A stretch of DNA of 39,012 bases from Parachlamydiales bacterium. GTDB taxonomy: Bacteria; Chlamydiota; Chlamydiia; Chlamydiales; JAEYWL01. The position numbers were made by a program, and so were the translations under genes. This document shows positions 14,978 through 23,876 of this stretch, piece by piece. The stretch spans positions 1 to 39,012 of the forward strand of contig JAGVLX010000107.1 in assembly GCA_020054065.1 (NCBI GenBank), given 5' to 3'. Within the stretch, counting starts at the first letter, position 1; every line of letters starts with the position of its first letter. The notes beneath the pieces are model-generated. The model had not been told where the DNA came from. It did no database searches and saw only the letters and a program-made list of their open reading frames with translations.

Positions 14978-17900
14978 ATGGAGAAACAGAAACCCTGGCA
15001 GTTCTGGCTTATCGTCGTCGTCATTTTCCTAACACTATTCAATATCCTTCCGACTGTTTTTTACTACGCTAAACCCTTGAAATCACCTATCGATGCTGAA
15101 CGCGCTAAAACCGTCCAATATGAAATTGTCAATCGAGTCAACGCTCTTGAAGAGAGTTCCTCAGAATGGCTGCAATCGTATACCCGTCTGCTTGGGATCA
15201 AACCCGAGTCGATTGCCTTAAAAAAAGAAGACCCCCGCCTGATCGAAGTGACATTCAGCTCCGCTGAAGATGCGGACCGCCTGCGCAAATTCCTGCCGCG
15301 CGCCGGAATGCTGATCCCCTTCGTGCCGGCCCAATTGCAAGTGCTGCCGACGATTGGCAAAGAACAGCCGAATGTTGTTACCGTCATCCGCAATATCGGA
15401 ACTCGTTTGGATGAAAACGACAGCGGCAAACTCTTCACCTATTCACCCTTGATGACGGAAGAGCGGAAGATCACTCCTTTCTATCAAGAGATCGTGAATG
15501 ACCGCGCCATCGAATTGGCCTTAGGAATAGCTGGAACCAGTCCAAATGCACGCCAAGTGGCGGCGCTTGTGTCCGCTCCTGAAAGTGCCCAAGCGGACGA
15601 GCAAGCAGTTTCCCTAGCCCGCGACATCCTCGATGCGCAAAAGGCGCTCGGAAAAAATCCCGCAATCCTCAAGCGCTACTATGGCAGCTACACGCAAATC
15701 GACCATCCTGACCGGGACAACCTCATCAACAAGTTGATTGCCCGCCTGGAAACCACCAAAACTCGTTTGGAAACACAAGCGAAGCAGCTGAGCGAAGAAG
15801 AAAACAAACTGAAAGCGCAAGGTTCGTTGCAAGACACCTCAAAAACGGAAGCTATTAGCTCTTTAGGCAAACAGCAAGCCAGCTTGGATGCCGCTTTGTC
15901 AGTGGTGAAAAAGAACCTCGCGGACTTCAAAGCCGGCAAGAAGCCGCTGACGCGCGATGACTTGGCCAAAGCTTTGAACAAGGGCTTCCAAACAGTCGAC
16001 ACACGCGATTACGTCCAAAAGGTTGACCTTGCAAGCTATAATCCGCTAATCAAAGGGATGCATATCGATTGGGCAGACAACCAAATCGTCTTTATCTTAT
16101 ACGAGGATGTGCAGAAAGTCCGCACCACCGTTGACAACACGGAAGCCGCTGCCCTCGCACAAGAAAAGCTCAATCAGCTGATCATCAATGAACTTGCCCG
16201 CATCGCCCGCTTGAATGATGAAAACATTCAAACCATCGGCGATAATTACGGAGTCAACCTCACGAAATTGACCAACGCCAAAAGCGTCTTGGCTTTCAAT
16301 TTAGGGTACTTGGCAGAGAAAGGCAGCGAACAGCTAAAAGAGCGTCTCGCTTCAACCTGGCAGCCTAAGCATGGGGATTTAGCCCGTCCTGTGTTCCCGC
16401 TCCGTTCTTACCAAGATTTTAAGAAAGAGAATCTCGAGAATCAACGGTTGGGTTTAGTGGTGTATGCTCCGGCAGCCACCCCCAACATGCAACCGCCAGA
16501 AGGGTTTAAGAAAAGCTCGATCTATGTGATTGCCCGCGGTCTGGAAACCATCCTGCAAAAATACCGCGACGTGCCGAACAATGCAGAAGCGCAAACCTTC
16601 ATGGATGACTTTAATAGCCTGCAGGGGCTACTGCAGCAAAGCGGCTTCATCGGCTATCCAGGTTCCGAATTCGGTTTGGGTTCGGAGTTCCAAAAAGATT
16701 ATATCTTTGAATTCGACGACTTCTATAGCAACTTGTTGAAAGCAACCCGTGAAGATTTCTATGTGAAGGGCAGCCAACGGTATGCCATCTTAGATTTCAC
16801 CGATGTGGAACAACGGATCTTAGCGCAAAACAAGATCGATGACCAAGAGCATGAAGATCTGCTCAAATGGCGCGATGAATATAACGCGGCGCAAGTCAGC
16901 CAAAACGCGCTTGACCGCTACACCGTTCCTAAGCCAACCAAAAATGCGTTTTTGGACAACCTCCGCTTAAGCACCGTCAAATACTTCCGCGGGGACGACC
17001 GTAAAATCTTGAAATGGGGCTTGGACCTTTCCGGCGGTAAAACCGTCAGGATCGGACTGCGCGACCAAAACAACCGTCCGGTCACCAATCCCGAAGATTT
17101 AAAGCAGGCGGTCAACGAACTGTATGTCAGAATCAACGCCATGGGCGTGGGTGAACGGACAATCCGGATCGAGAACGAGAACATCATTCTCGAATTCCCC
17201 GGTTCGCAAAGCCTTTCGGCCAATGAACTGGTGAAAGCCTCAGCGATGTATTTCCACATCGTCAATGAAAAGTTCACTCCGGCTAACACCGAACTTGGCA
17301 AAGCGGTTAACACCTTCCTGCAAGATGTGTGGAACGAAGCAGTCGTCACCAACCGCAAAGATATTGAAGGGATCAACGAGATCGCTTGGCAGCATCTGGG
17401 CGGCGACGGCAGCGACGGAGTGATCCGTCCGCGCGGCGAAACAGCCAATATGCTCTATCAGCAAGGGCTGCGCATTGCCAATCCGCGCAACACCACCGCA
17501 AGCAACGCGTTTAACGATACGTTGTCGATGATCGCGATGTACCGCGGCGATGAGTTTACCGAATGGCATGGACAATCCCATCCGTTGATCGTTGTCTTCC
17601 GCAACTACGCTCTTGAAGGTTCCAGCCTCGAGAATGTACAAGTGGGCTACGATCCTTCCCAAGGGAATATGTTGTCCTTCTCAGTAAAACGTTCTTATGG
17701 CTCCAAAGAGCGTGCTTCCAGCCCGCGCGACGAGTTTTACACATGGACCTCGCAGTTTGCGGAAGAAAAAATTGCAGGAACGCCATTAGAAACGTACTCG
17801 AATGGACAAGGTTGGCGCATGGCGATCATCCTTAACGATAAGGTGATCAGTGCTCCCTCCTTAAAAGGTGCGCTGCGCGACAACGGAACCATCAGTGGAC

Positions 17901-19543
17901 GGTTTACCCAACGGGAAATCAACCAACTGTCTGCCGACTTGAAAGCGGGATCGCTAAGCTTTACCCCAAAAATCTTGTCAGAACAAAACGTCAGCCCTGA
18001 ACTGGGTCAATCGGAGCGCACTAAAGGGATCTTTGCTGCTGCACTAGGCATTGTCTTAGTCGTTGCCGCAATGATCGGCTACTACCACTTTGCCGGGATT
18101 GTCGCTTCGGTCGCCGTTTTATTCAACTTGCTGATCATGTGGGGGGTATTCCAAAATATCGACGCCGTCCTAACCCTGCCGAGCATCGCCGGTATGGTGC
18201 TTGCGTTAGCGATGGGGATCGACGCCAACGTTCTGGTGTTCGAACGGATTCGCGAAGAGTATGCGGTTTCCGGACGGATCGCTTCCGCTATCCAAGCGGG
18301 CTATCGCAAAGCGTTCAGCGCGATTTTCGACTCCAACATCACGACCATTATGGCGGCGTTCATCTTGCTGCAATTCGATTCCGGTCCAATCAAAGGGTTT
18401 GCCCTGACATTGATCATCGGTATCGTCTCCTCGATGTTCACTTCCCTCTTTATGACGCGCTACTTCTTTGCCGGCTGGGTGAAGAATCCCGCGCATAAGT
18501 CGCTTTCTATGTCGAAGTTTTTCAACACGACAAACTTCAACTTCTTGGCTCAGACCAAGAAAGCGGTTGCCATTACGCTTATCGTCATGGCATTGGGAGC
18601 CTATACATTCTTCGAACAGCGCAACACCATGTTCGGCATGGATTTCACCGGCGGTTACGCATTAACCGTCAATATGGAAGAGAAGCCAAATACCGACTAC
18701 CGTACGCAAGCGATCGATGCCTTGCTGGCAGCCGGAGCTTCTACCAACGACATCCAAGTGCGCGAACTGAGCCGTCCGAACCAGCTGAAGATCCAGTTAG
18801 GGACAAGCATGGAAGAGAAGGGACATCCGTTCTATCAAATGCCGCTGGAGCTGCCTCCAAGCACCTACACTTATCCTTATCAACAAAACCCCCGTTTGAA
18901 TTGGATTGTGGAGAGCTTGGCTAAAGAGAAACTCAACATTCAACCCAACCAGCTGCCTACCCTGCAGAACGACTGGACGGTGATGAGCGGACAACTCTCG
19001 GATGCGATGCGTAACAACGCGCTGATCGCCTTAGCCTTGGCGCTCGTCGGAATCTTGATTTATATCACCTTCCGCTTCGAGTTTAAATTCGCCATCGCAG
19101 CGGTCATTGGTCTGGTTCACGACTTGATTATCACACTCGGAATTGCCGCGATTTTCCATAAACTCGGGTTCCCGGTCCAAATTGATCTTCAAGTGATCGG
19201 AGCGATCATGACAATCATCGGTTACTCGTTGAACGACACGATCATTGTCTTTGACCGGATCCGAGAAGACCTGCACCTGTATCGCAAGATGCAGTTTGCC
19301 GATATCATCAACTTGGCTTTGAACGCGACCCTGTCACGTACGATCATGACGGTGGGAACGACCCTGCTAGTTCTCCTCGCCTTAGTATTCTTCGGCGGAG
19401 CCAGCATCTTCGGGTTCTCGCTCGTAATGACGATTGGTATCCTCGTCGGAACCTTCTCTTCTCTGTTCATCGCAGCCCCCGTGCTACTCTTCTTCCATAA
19501 CCGAGAAGTGGAAGCTGCCGAGCAGGCGACTTCCAGATCGTAG
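14978..19543 (+). CDS. secDF: Fused protein translocase subunit SecDF
   Basis: A 1521-residue SecD-SecF fusion of the inner membrane that uses the proton gradient to help the Sec translocon export proteins. A first membrane segment (about 9-29) is followed by a very long extracytoplasmic region to about residue 1005, including a charged coiled coil near 255-330 (repeated KTRLETQAKQLSEEE-type sequence). The SecD signature LKWGLDLSGGKTVRIGL is near residue 679. Membrane helices with MGIDANVLVFERIREE follow, and the SecF half has FGMDFTGGYALTVN and GYSLNDTIIVFDRIRE. The fused state and large SecD insertion are also seen in chlamydial CT448 (about 1400 residues). ATG 14978 has AAAGGAG five bases upstream and a strong promoter just before it. 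Confidence 0.95.
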   Translation: MEKQKPWQFWLIVVVIFLTLFNILPTVFYYAKPLKSPIDAERAKTVQYEIVNRVNALEESSSEWLQSYTRLLGIKPESIALKKEDPRLIEVTFSSAEDADRLRKFLPRAGMLIPFVPAQLQVLPTIGKEQPNVVTVIRNIGTRLDENDSGKLFTYSPLMTEERKITPFYQEIVNDRAIELALGIAGTSPNARQVAALVSAPESAQADEQAVSLARDILDAQKALGKNPAILKRYYGSYTQIDHPDRDNLINKLIARLETTKTRLETQAKQLSEEENKLKAQGSLQDTSKTEAISSLGKQQASLDAALSVVKKNLADFKAGKKPLTRDDLAKALNKGFQTVDTRDYVQKVDLASYNPLIKGMHIDWADNQIVFILYEDVQKVRTTVDNTEAAALAQEKLNQLIINELARIARLNDENIQTIGDNYGVNLTKLTNAKSVLAFNLGYLAEKGSEQLKERLASTWQPKHGDLARPVFPLRSYQDFKKENLENQRLGLVVYAPAATPNMQPPEGFKKSSIYVIARGLETILQKYRDVPNNAEAQTFMDDFNSLQGLLQQSGFIGYPGSEFGLGSEFQKDYIFEFDDFYSNLLKATREDFYVKGSQRYAILDFTDVEQRILAQNKIDDQEHEDLLKWRDEYNAAQVSQNALDRYTVPKPTKNAFLDNLRLSTVKYFRGDDRKILKWGLDLSGGKTVRIGLRDQNNRPVTNPEDLKQAVNELYVRINAMGVGERTIRIENENIILEFPGSQSLSANELVKASAMYFHIVNEKFTPANTELGKAVNTFLQDVWNEAVVTNRKDIEGINEIAWQHLGGDGSDGVIRPRGETANMLYQQGLRIANPRNTTASNAFNDTLSMIAMYRGDEFTEWHGQSHPLIVVFRNYALEGSSLENVQVGYDPSQGNMLSFSVKRSYGSKERASSPRDEFYTWTSQFAEEKIAGTPLETYSNGQGWRMAIILNDKVISAPSLKGALRDNGTISGRFTQREINQLSADLKAGSLSFTPKILSEQNVSPELGQSERTKGIFAAALGIVLVVAAMIGYYHFAGIVASVAVLFNLLIMWGVFQNIDAVLTLPSIAGMVLALAMGIDANVLVFERIREEYAVSGRIASAIQAGYRKAFSAIFDSNITTIMAAFILLQFDSGPIKGFALTLIIGIVSSMFTSLFMTRYFFAGWVKNPAHKSLSMSKFFNTTNFNFLAQTKKAVAITLIVMALGAYTFFEQRNTMFGMDFTGGYALTVNMEEKPNTDYRTQAIDALLAAGASTNDIQVRELSRPNQLKIQLGTSMEEKGHPFYQMPLELPPSTYTYPYQQNPRLNWIVESLAKEKLNIQPNQLPTLQNDWTVMSGQLSDAMRNNALIALALALVGILIYITFRFEFKFAIAAVIGLVHDLIITLGIAAIFHKLGFPVQIDLQVIGAIMTIIGYSLNDTIIVFDRIREDLHLYRKMQFADIINLALNATLSRTIMTVGTTLLVLLALVFFGGASIFGFSLVMTIGILVGTFSSLFIAAPVLLFFHNREVEAAEQATSRS

Positions 19544-19545
19544 AA

Positions 19546-19626
19546 GGAAGGAAAGGGCTTTGCCCTCTCCTTCACCTCTCCCATCAAGGGGCCCTAGGCC
19601 CCTTGAAACCCCTAAGTTTTTGTTTT
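19546..19626 (+). terminator. Tandem hairpins after secDF, probable terminator
   Basis: The first hairpin pairs GAAGGAAAGGGC with GCCCTCTCCTTC (ending near 19573) around a TTT loop. The second is a perfect 10-bp stem, TCAAGGGGCC (19584-19593) with GGCCCCTTGA (19597-19606). A T-rich stretch follows at 19617-19626. The T-run is separated from the stem by ten bases, so termination by the second hairpin alone is not certain. Confidence 0.55.
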
Positions 19627-19990
19627 ATTCTTAAAAATCCTAGAAGCGTTTACGGGGATTTTCTTTAGAAGAATTTTTTAATTTTGGCACCGCGCGAGCG
19701 CCATTATGGTATAGCATCGATAGACAGCAAGCTTCTTAAAGTAGAGGCAACAGATAAACGTAAGCTATTGTATTATAAAGATTTATAAATTATCTTCTAT
19801 TCCATTTAATGCAATAACTCAGTTAAAAATTAGAACAGGATCTGCTCAAATAATTTATTATTAAATACATGGATTACTTTCTAGATAGTATTTTTCTTCG
19901 TCAGTATAGAAGCCCCATTAGGACAGAACTCTTCCCTGGAAAGCATATCAATGCTATAGTGCGCATAATATTTAGGTTGAGGGGGTAATA
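19627..19990. other. AT-rich gap between secDF and recJ, no gene seen
   Basis: About 360 bp with stop codons in all frames and no tRNA-like cloverleaf. A TATAGT box at about 19955 with only a poor -35 partner may be the recJ promoter. A GTTGAGGGGG ribosome site lies at about 19977-19986. A small palindrome AGCATATCAATGCT overlaps the putative -10 region. Nothing else can be supported. Confidence 0.5.
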
Positions 19991-21817
19991 ATGTTCCAGC
20001 AGCATGGGACGGAGGATCCATTATGGATTTATCCGAAGTTGGATCCGGTGTGGAAAGAGGCAATCATTAAAGAGTTTAAGATCCATCCGGTCACCGCGCA
20101 GATCTTAGTTTCGCGCGGGTTCAAGACGTTTGAGGAAATTCACAGCTTCTTGTATGCCAAGCTGCCCGATTTGCATGATCCTTTTCTCTTTGCCGAAATG
20201 CCACAAGCAGTCGACCGGGTCTTACGCGCCGTTAAGAATGGAGAAAATATTTTAATTTATGGCGACAACGACGTCGATGGAATGTCCGGGACAGCTCTGC
20301 TAGTAGAATTTTTGCAGTATATTGAGGCAAACGTCTTTTATTACGTCTCCCATCCAGGATCGCACCGCCAAGCCGTGATTGTGGAGGCCCTGGAGTATGC
20401 GATCCAGAATCAGTGCAAACTCTTGATTACGGTGGACTGCGGAATTACGGCAGCGGCCGAGATCGCTAAGTTTGTCGAATGCGGCATCGATGTGATCGTC
20501 ACCGACCACCATGAACCGACTGACAAAATCCCCCATTGCGTCGCGACCTTAAATCCGAAATTAGTGAATAATCCGTATCCCAACCGCCACTTGACGGGCG
20601 TAGGGGTGGCTTTCAAACTTGCCCATGCCGTGACGAACCAAATGGTCAGCGAGGGAACGATTTCCTCCAAAAAAATCGACTTGAAACGGTATTTGGATTT
20701 GGTTGCGTTAGGAACCATCTCGGATATGGGGGTGCTGCAGGGAGAAAACCGGATTCTCGTGCACTATGGGCTCCGGCAGCTGCGGAAGACCAAACGGATC
20801 GGACTGGTCAAACTGGTAAACGTCTGCGAATTGGATATCAACGAAATCAACACCTTCAATATCGCGTCCAAGATTGCTCCGCGCTTGAATAGTTTGGGAA
20901 GAATTGCCGACCCGCAAAAAGGGGTGCAGCTTCTCTTGATCCGAAATGTGGCTGCGGCTGAAAAACTGGCCGTAGAACTCGATTTGAACAATATTGAGCG
21001 GCAGCGGATTGAACGGACGATGACCGCCGATGTGGAATTAATGATCCGCAACCAGCCAGAAATTTTAAAAGATAAAGCGCTGATCCTCTCTTCCGATAAA
21101 TGGCACCCGGGCGTCATTGCGATTTTGTCCACCCGCATTTCCAAACAATGCAACCGCCCCACCTTTATGATTGCGGTGGTGGATGGCATCGGCAAAGGTT
21201 CTGGACGTTCTATCCCGGAATTCCCCCTCTTACCGGCTTTAAAAGATGTCGCGGATTTATTAGAAAATTTTGGCGGACATGATTTTGCCGCCGGCTTGAC
21301 CATCAAAGAACAAAATATCCCCGAATTTAAACGCCGCTTTATCCAAATCGCCAACTCGAAGCTGCTCGAACACGATATCATGACCAAACTGAATTTGGAT
21401 GCGGAAATTAAATTTCACGAGCTGACGTTCGATTTCATGGAATCGATCCGGTTGCTTGAGCCGTTTGGAAACGAAAACCCGCCGCCGATTCTTTATACTG
21501 AAGCGATGCAAGCATGGCCTCCAAAAGTGATTGGAAAACGCCATTTGCGTTTATATTTGCAACAAGCAGCCGACAAGCAGCAAGGTGAACGGCTCATCGA
21601 AGGGATTGCCCTTGAAAAAGCGGCCAGCAGCTCACGCCTGCGCAAAAAAGACCTTACGCTATTAGTTGCCTTTACTCCCCAAGTCGACGTGTTCCAAAAT
21701 AAATCGTGCATCCAGTTATTGGTACGCGATTTCAAAATCAAAAATGAACATGCGGAATCAGTCGACCTATTTAAAATTCCAACCACCCCAAACTTTCCGA
21801 ATGCCTCAAACGCATGA
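19991..21817 (+). CDS. recJ: Single-stranded-DNA exonuclease RecJ
   Basis: A 608-residue DHH-family nuclease that degrades single-stranded DNA 5' to 3' in recombination and mismatch repair. The DHH core carries motif I YGDNDVDGMSG with Asp92, Asp94 and Asp96, VDCG near Asp149 and the family motif TDHHEP (Asp172-His173-His174). LTGVGVAFKLAHA follows, and the DHHA1 part has GGHDFAAGLTI at about 428. These residues bind the catalytic Mn ions. The usual second residue of motif I (DYDVDG) is Asn here, which is a mild change. The C-terminal OB domain is present, so the protein looks complete. ATG 19991 has a GAGGGGG site about six bases upstream. The location directly after secDF matches chlamydial CT447-CT448. 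Confidence 0.93.
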   Translation: MFQQHGTEDPLWIYPKLDPVWKEAIIKEFKIHPVTAQILVSRGFKTFEEIHSFLYAKLPDLHDPFLFAEMPQAVDRVLRAVKNGENILIYGDNDVDGMSGTALLVEFLQYIEANVFYYVSHPGSHRQAVIVEALEYAIQNQCKLLITVDCGITAAAEIAKFVECGIDVIVTDHHEPTDKIPHCVATLNPKLVNNPYPNRHLTGVGVAFKLAHAVTNQMVSEGTISSKKIDLKRYLDLVALGTISDMGVLQGENRILVHYGLRQLRKTKRIGLVKLVNVCELDINEINTFNIASKIAPRLNSLGRIADPQKGVQLLLIRNVAAAEKLAVELDLNNIERQRIERTMTADVELMIRNQPEILKDKALILSSDKWHPGVIAILSTRISKQCNRPTFMIAVVDGIGKGSGRSIPEFPLLPALKDVADLLENFGGHDFAAGLTIKEQNIPEFKRRFIQIANSKLLEHDIMTKLNLDAEIKFHELTFDFMESIRLLEPFGNENPPPILYTEAMQAWPPKVIGKRHLRLYLQQAADKQQGERLIEGIALEKAASSSRLRKKDLTLLVAFTPQVDVFQNKSCIQLLVRDFKIKNEHAESVDLFKIPTTPNFPNASNA

Positions 21818-23072
21818 GATCATCCAAGGCACGGTTGTTTCCCTAGCGTTTGGAGGAAACGGGATTGTGCGGCAGGATGGCATGGTCATCTTTATTCCGT
21901 TTACCGCTCCCGGCGATGTCGTCAAGGCCCGCATTGTCCAACTTAAAAAAAATCATGCAGTGGCAGAACTTGTTGAAGTCCTGACCCCTTCTTCCGACCG
22001 CGTCCGACCGCGCTGCCCTTATTTTGGTTCGTGCGGAGGGTGCCAGCTGCAGCATCTTAATCCCTCAGCCCAGCTGACGTATAAACGTCAGGCCATTATC
22101 GACGCACTGCAGCGGGTTGGAGGAATCACAAACTCAATGGATGTTCGCGTCGAACCCGCAGACCCCGTCTGGTTTTACCGCAAACATGTCCTGCTGCACC
22201 TTCGTTGGGACCCTGGAGGATTAAAAATAGGCTATGTGGGCGTTGACAACCAGACTGTGCTGGAAATCAGGGAATGCCCGATTTTTACGGAACAGGCGCC
22301 AGAGGTATTTGCGGATTTGCGTAAAACAATCACTGAGTTAAATCTGCCTCCACGAATAGATGGAAAGGCTACTATCATCAAATCCGGTGACCGCTTCATT
22401 GCCGATCTCCATTTCGAACGGGATTTTAAATGGCGCGAACCTGGGCTTGGCCCGCTCTGGCAAGGAGTACGAATTTCTTCACCACGCAAAGAAATGGTTT
22501 ATGGTTCTGTCGTCCATGAAATCACTTTTGGCAGTATCCGGATGCAGGTTACTCCAGGTGTCTTTTTACAAAATCATCCGAGCCAAAGCGCTAAAATCTA
22601 TCAAGCTATTGCCGATAAGATCGGAAAAAGCGCTTCAGGCAACATTTTAGATGTGTATTGCGGGATTGGAATCTTAACCCTGGCATTAGCTCAATACGGC
22701 ATGACAGTGGCAGGAATAGAAAGCAATCCTCGTTCAATTGAACTAGCCCGTGAAAATGCGTACTTGAATGGCATTAGCCATGCTGATTTTTATACCGGAC
22801 AAGCGGAAGATCTTTTGCCAAAACTATTAGAACATTATCGCCCCCATACTGTGATTGTGAATCCGCCCCGTACAGGATTGGATGAGCGGGTCATCACGGA
22901 ATTGTTGCAATCGGACACAAAACAGGTTTTTTATGTTTCCTGCATGCCGGCAACACTTGCGCGCGACTTAAAACGTTTAAGTGAAAAATATCATCTGGCA
23001 GAATGTTGTGGATTCGATATGTTTCCGCAAACTGCTCATGTGGAGACTTTAGTCAGGTTGGAAAAAAGATAG
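21801..23072 (+). CDS. RNA m5U methyltransferase, RlmD/TrmA family
   Basis: A 423-residue SAM-dependent RNA uridine-C5 methyltransferase. It has an N-terminal TRAM RNA-binding domain (GTVVSLAFGGNGIVRQDG, 10-27), four cysteines for a 4Fe-4S cluster (Cys72, Cys78, Cys81 in CPYFGSCGGC, and Cys159) with the spacing of RumA/RlmD, and a SAM site LDVYCGIGILTLALAQ near 282. NPPRTGLD and the catalytic Cys381 in YVSCMPATL follow. In E. coli the three family members modify U747 or U1939 of 23S rRNA, or U54 of tRNA; which applies here cannot be told. The start ATG 21801 overlaps the recJ end by 17 bp and places the TRAM domain right after the start, although no clear ribosome site is seen. It is probably co-transcribed with recJ. 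Confidence 0.88.
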   Translation: MPQTHEIIQGTVVSLAFGGNGIVRQDGMVIFIPFTAPGDVVKARIVQLKKNHAVAELVEVLTPSSDRVRPRCPYFGSCGGCQLQHLNPSAQLTYKRQAIIDALQRVGGITNSMDVRVEPADPVWFYRKHVLLHLRWDPGGLKIGYVGVDNQTVLEIRECPIFTEQAPEVFADLRKTITELNLPPRIDGKATIIKSGDRFIADLHFERDFKWREPGLGPLWQGVRISSPRKEMVYGSVVHEITFGSIRMQVTPGVFLQNHPSQSAKIYQAIADKIGKSASGNILDVYCGIGILTLALAQYGMTVAGIESNPRSIELARENAYLNGISHADFYTGQAEDLLPKLLEHYRPHTVIVNPPRTGLDERVITELLQSDTKQVFYVSCMPATLARDLKRLSEKYHLAECCGFDMFPQTAHVETLVRLEKR

Positions 23073-23155
23073 GATCAGGACACACACGACATACAGGACT
23101 CACAGGACCCATTAAAGTCCTGTACGTCCTGTGTGTCTTGTTTGTCCTGTGTCCT
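23071..23155. repeat. Inverted repeat built from CAGGAC words between rlmD-like gene and euo
   Basis: The left arm 23071-23108 and right arm 23117-23155 are near reverse complements around an 8-nt loop. Each arm contains four to five spaced AGGAC/GTCCT words (for example CAGGACACACAC on the left and GTCCTGTGTCCT on the right). It occupies the whole space between two convergent genes and could end both transcripts, although neither side has a T-run. Confidence 0.8.
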
Positions 23156-23160
23156 GTTGC

Positions 23161-23604
23161 TTAAACCGCTTGGTCTTTATTACGGTTTTTCTTAGCCAAG
23201 TAATTTTCTTGGTATTCTCTGAGATCGTCAGCGTGGATGACCCAAGCCGCACCTTTACGGTGAGCTTTCAACATCCCAACGCGAGTTGCGTAGTAGATCT
23301 TCTGGGCTGGAACGCTCAACATCTCCGCAACTTGACCCACTGAATAAAAACCTTTCAGATTGTCAAACAGCAATTCGCCATTGAAGGTTGACTTGGTACG
23401 CGAGTACTTGCTCTTGCGATACTCTTCCAAATCATCCAAATGGATTTGCCAACGGGAGGTTTCTTTAACGGCTTTAAGCTTGTTAAGCTTAATAGCAACG
23501 TAAATAGCCTGACGCGTTACGTTGTTAATTTCAGCTGCCTCAGTAATCGAAACGACTTTGATTTGATCCTGAGGGGTTACGCCATCTTCTTTAGTTTTAG
23601 GCAT
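23161..23604 (-). CDS. euo: Developmental DNA-binding regulator Euo
   Basis: A 147-residue protein with two tandem excisionase/MerR-like helix-turn-helix units. The first is VVSITEAAEINNVTRQAIYV, ending in WQIHLDDLEEYRKSK; the second is FYSVGQVAEMLSVPAQKIYY, ending in WVIHADDLREYQENY. The tail is Lys-rich. Euo is an early, Chlamydiae-specific protein that represses late-cycle promoters in C. trachomatis (CT446). Identification rests on this architecture and on its place between recJ and tsp/gltX, as in C. trachomatis CT447-CT441. ATG 23604 has GAGG eight bases upstream. The gene is convergent to the rlmD-like gene and divergent from tsp; the 272-bp AT-rich gap between euo and tsp should hold both promoters. 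C. trachomatis Euo is somewhat longer (about 180 residues). Confidence 0.9.
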   Translation of the reverse strand: MPKTKEDGVTPQDQIKVVSITEAAEINNVTRQAIYVAIKLNKLKAVKETSRWQIHLDDLEEYRKSKYSRTKSTFNGELLFDNLKGFYSVGQVAEMLSVPAQKIYYATRVGMLKAHRKGAAWVIHADDLREYQENYLAKKNRNKDQAV

Positions 23605-23817
23605 GGTAATGTCCTCATTTAGTTAATGTATTATTTATGTTTAAAAACAATATAATTTAATCTTTAGATCTTATATTTAATCATAAAAAAAGGATTATAT
23701 GCAAGAGATTTTTTACAAAAACTTAAAATTTTATCTGTTAAACCTTCCTTCCCTCTTATTTTGGTCAATTTAGACGGAAAAATAGGTAAAAATAGGCTGA
23801 TTTCGAGGCGTTTAGTG

Positions 23818-23847
23818 TTGCCAATTGGAGGACAAATTCAGTAGGAT
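23818..23847 (+). promoter_or_regulatory. Putative promoter of tsp
   Basis: TTGCCA (23818-23823) and TAGGAT (23842-23847) are separated by 18 bp, 29 bp before the tsp start codon. Both boxes match consensus at four or more positions. The call is tentative. Confidence 0.35.
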
Positions 23848-23876
23848 AGAGGTTTATCCCGGGAGATGGTATTTCG

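Noticed and set aside
16918..17448. 176-codon minus-strand ORF opposite secDF
   Set aside because: It lies fully inside the conserved SecD coding region and shows no family features; a reading-frame shadow.
19683..19700. TGGCAC as a possible sigma54 promoter in the secDF-recJ gap
   Set aside because: The -12 half (TTGC at the proper spacing) is missing; CGCGCGAGC follows instead.
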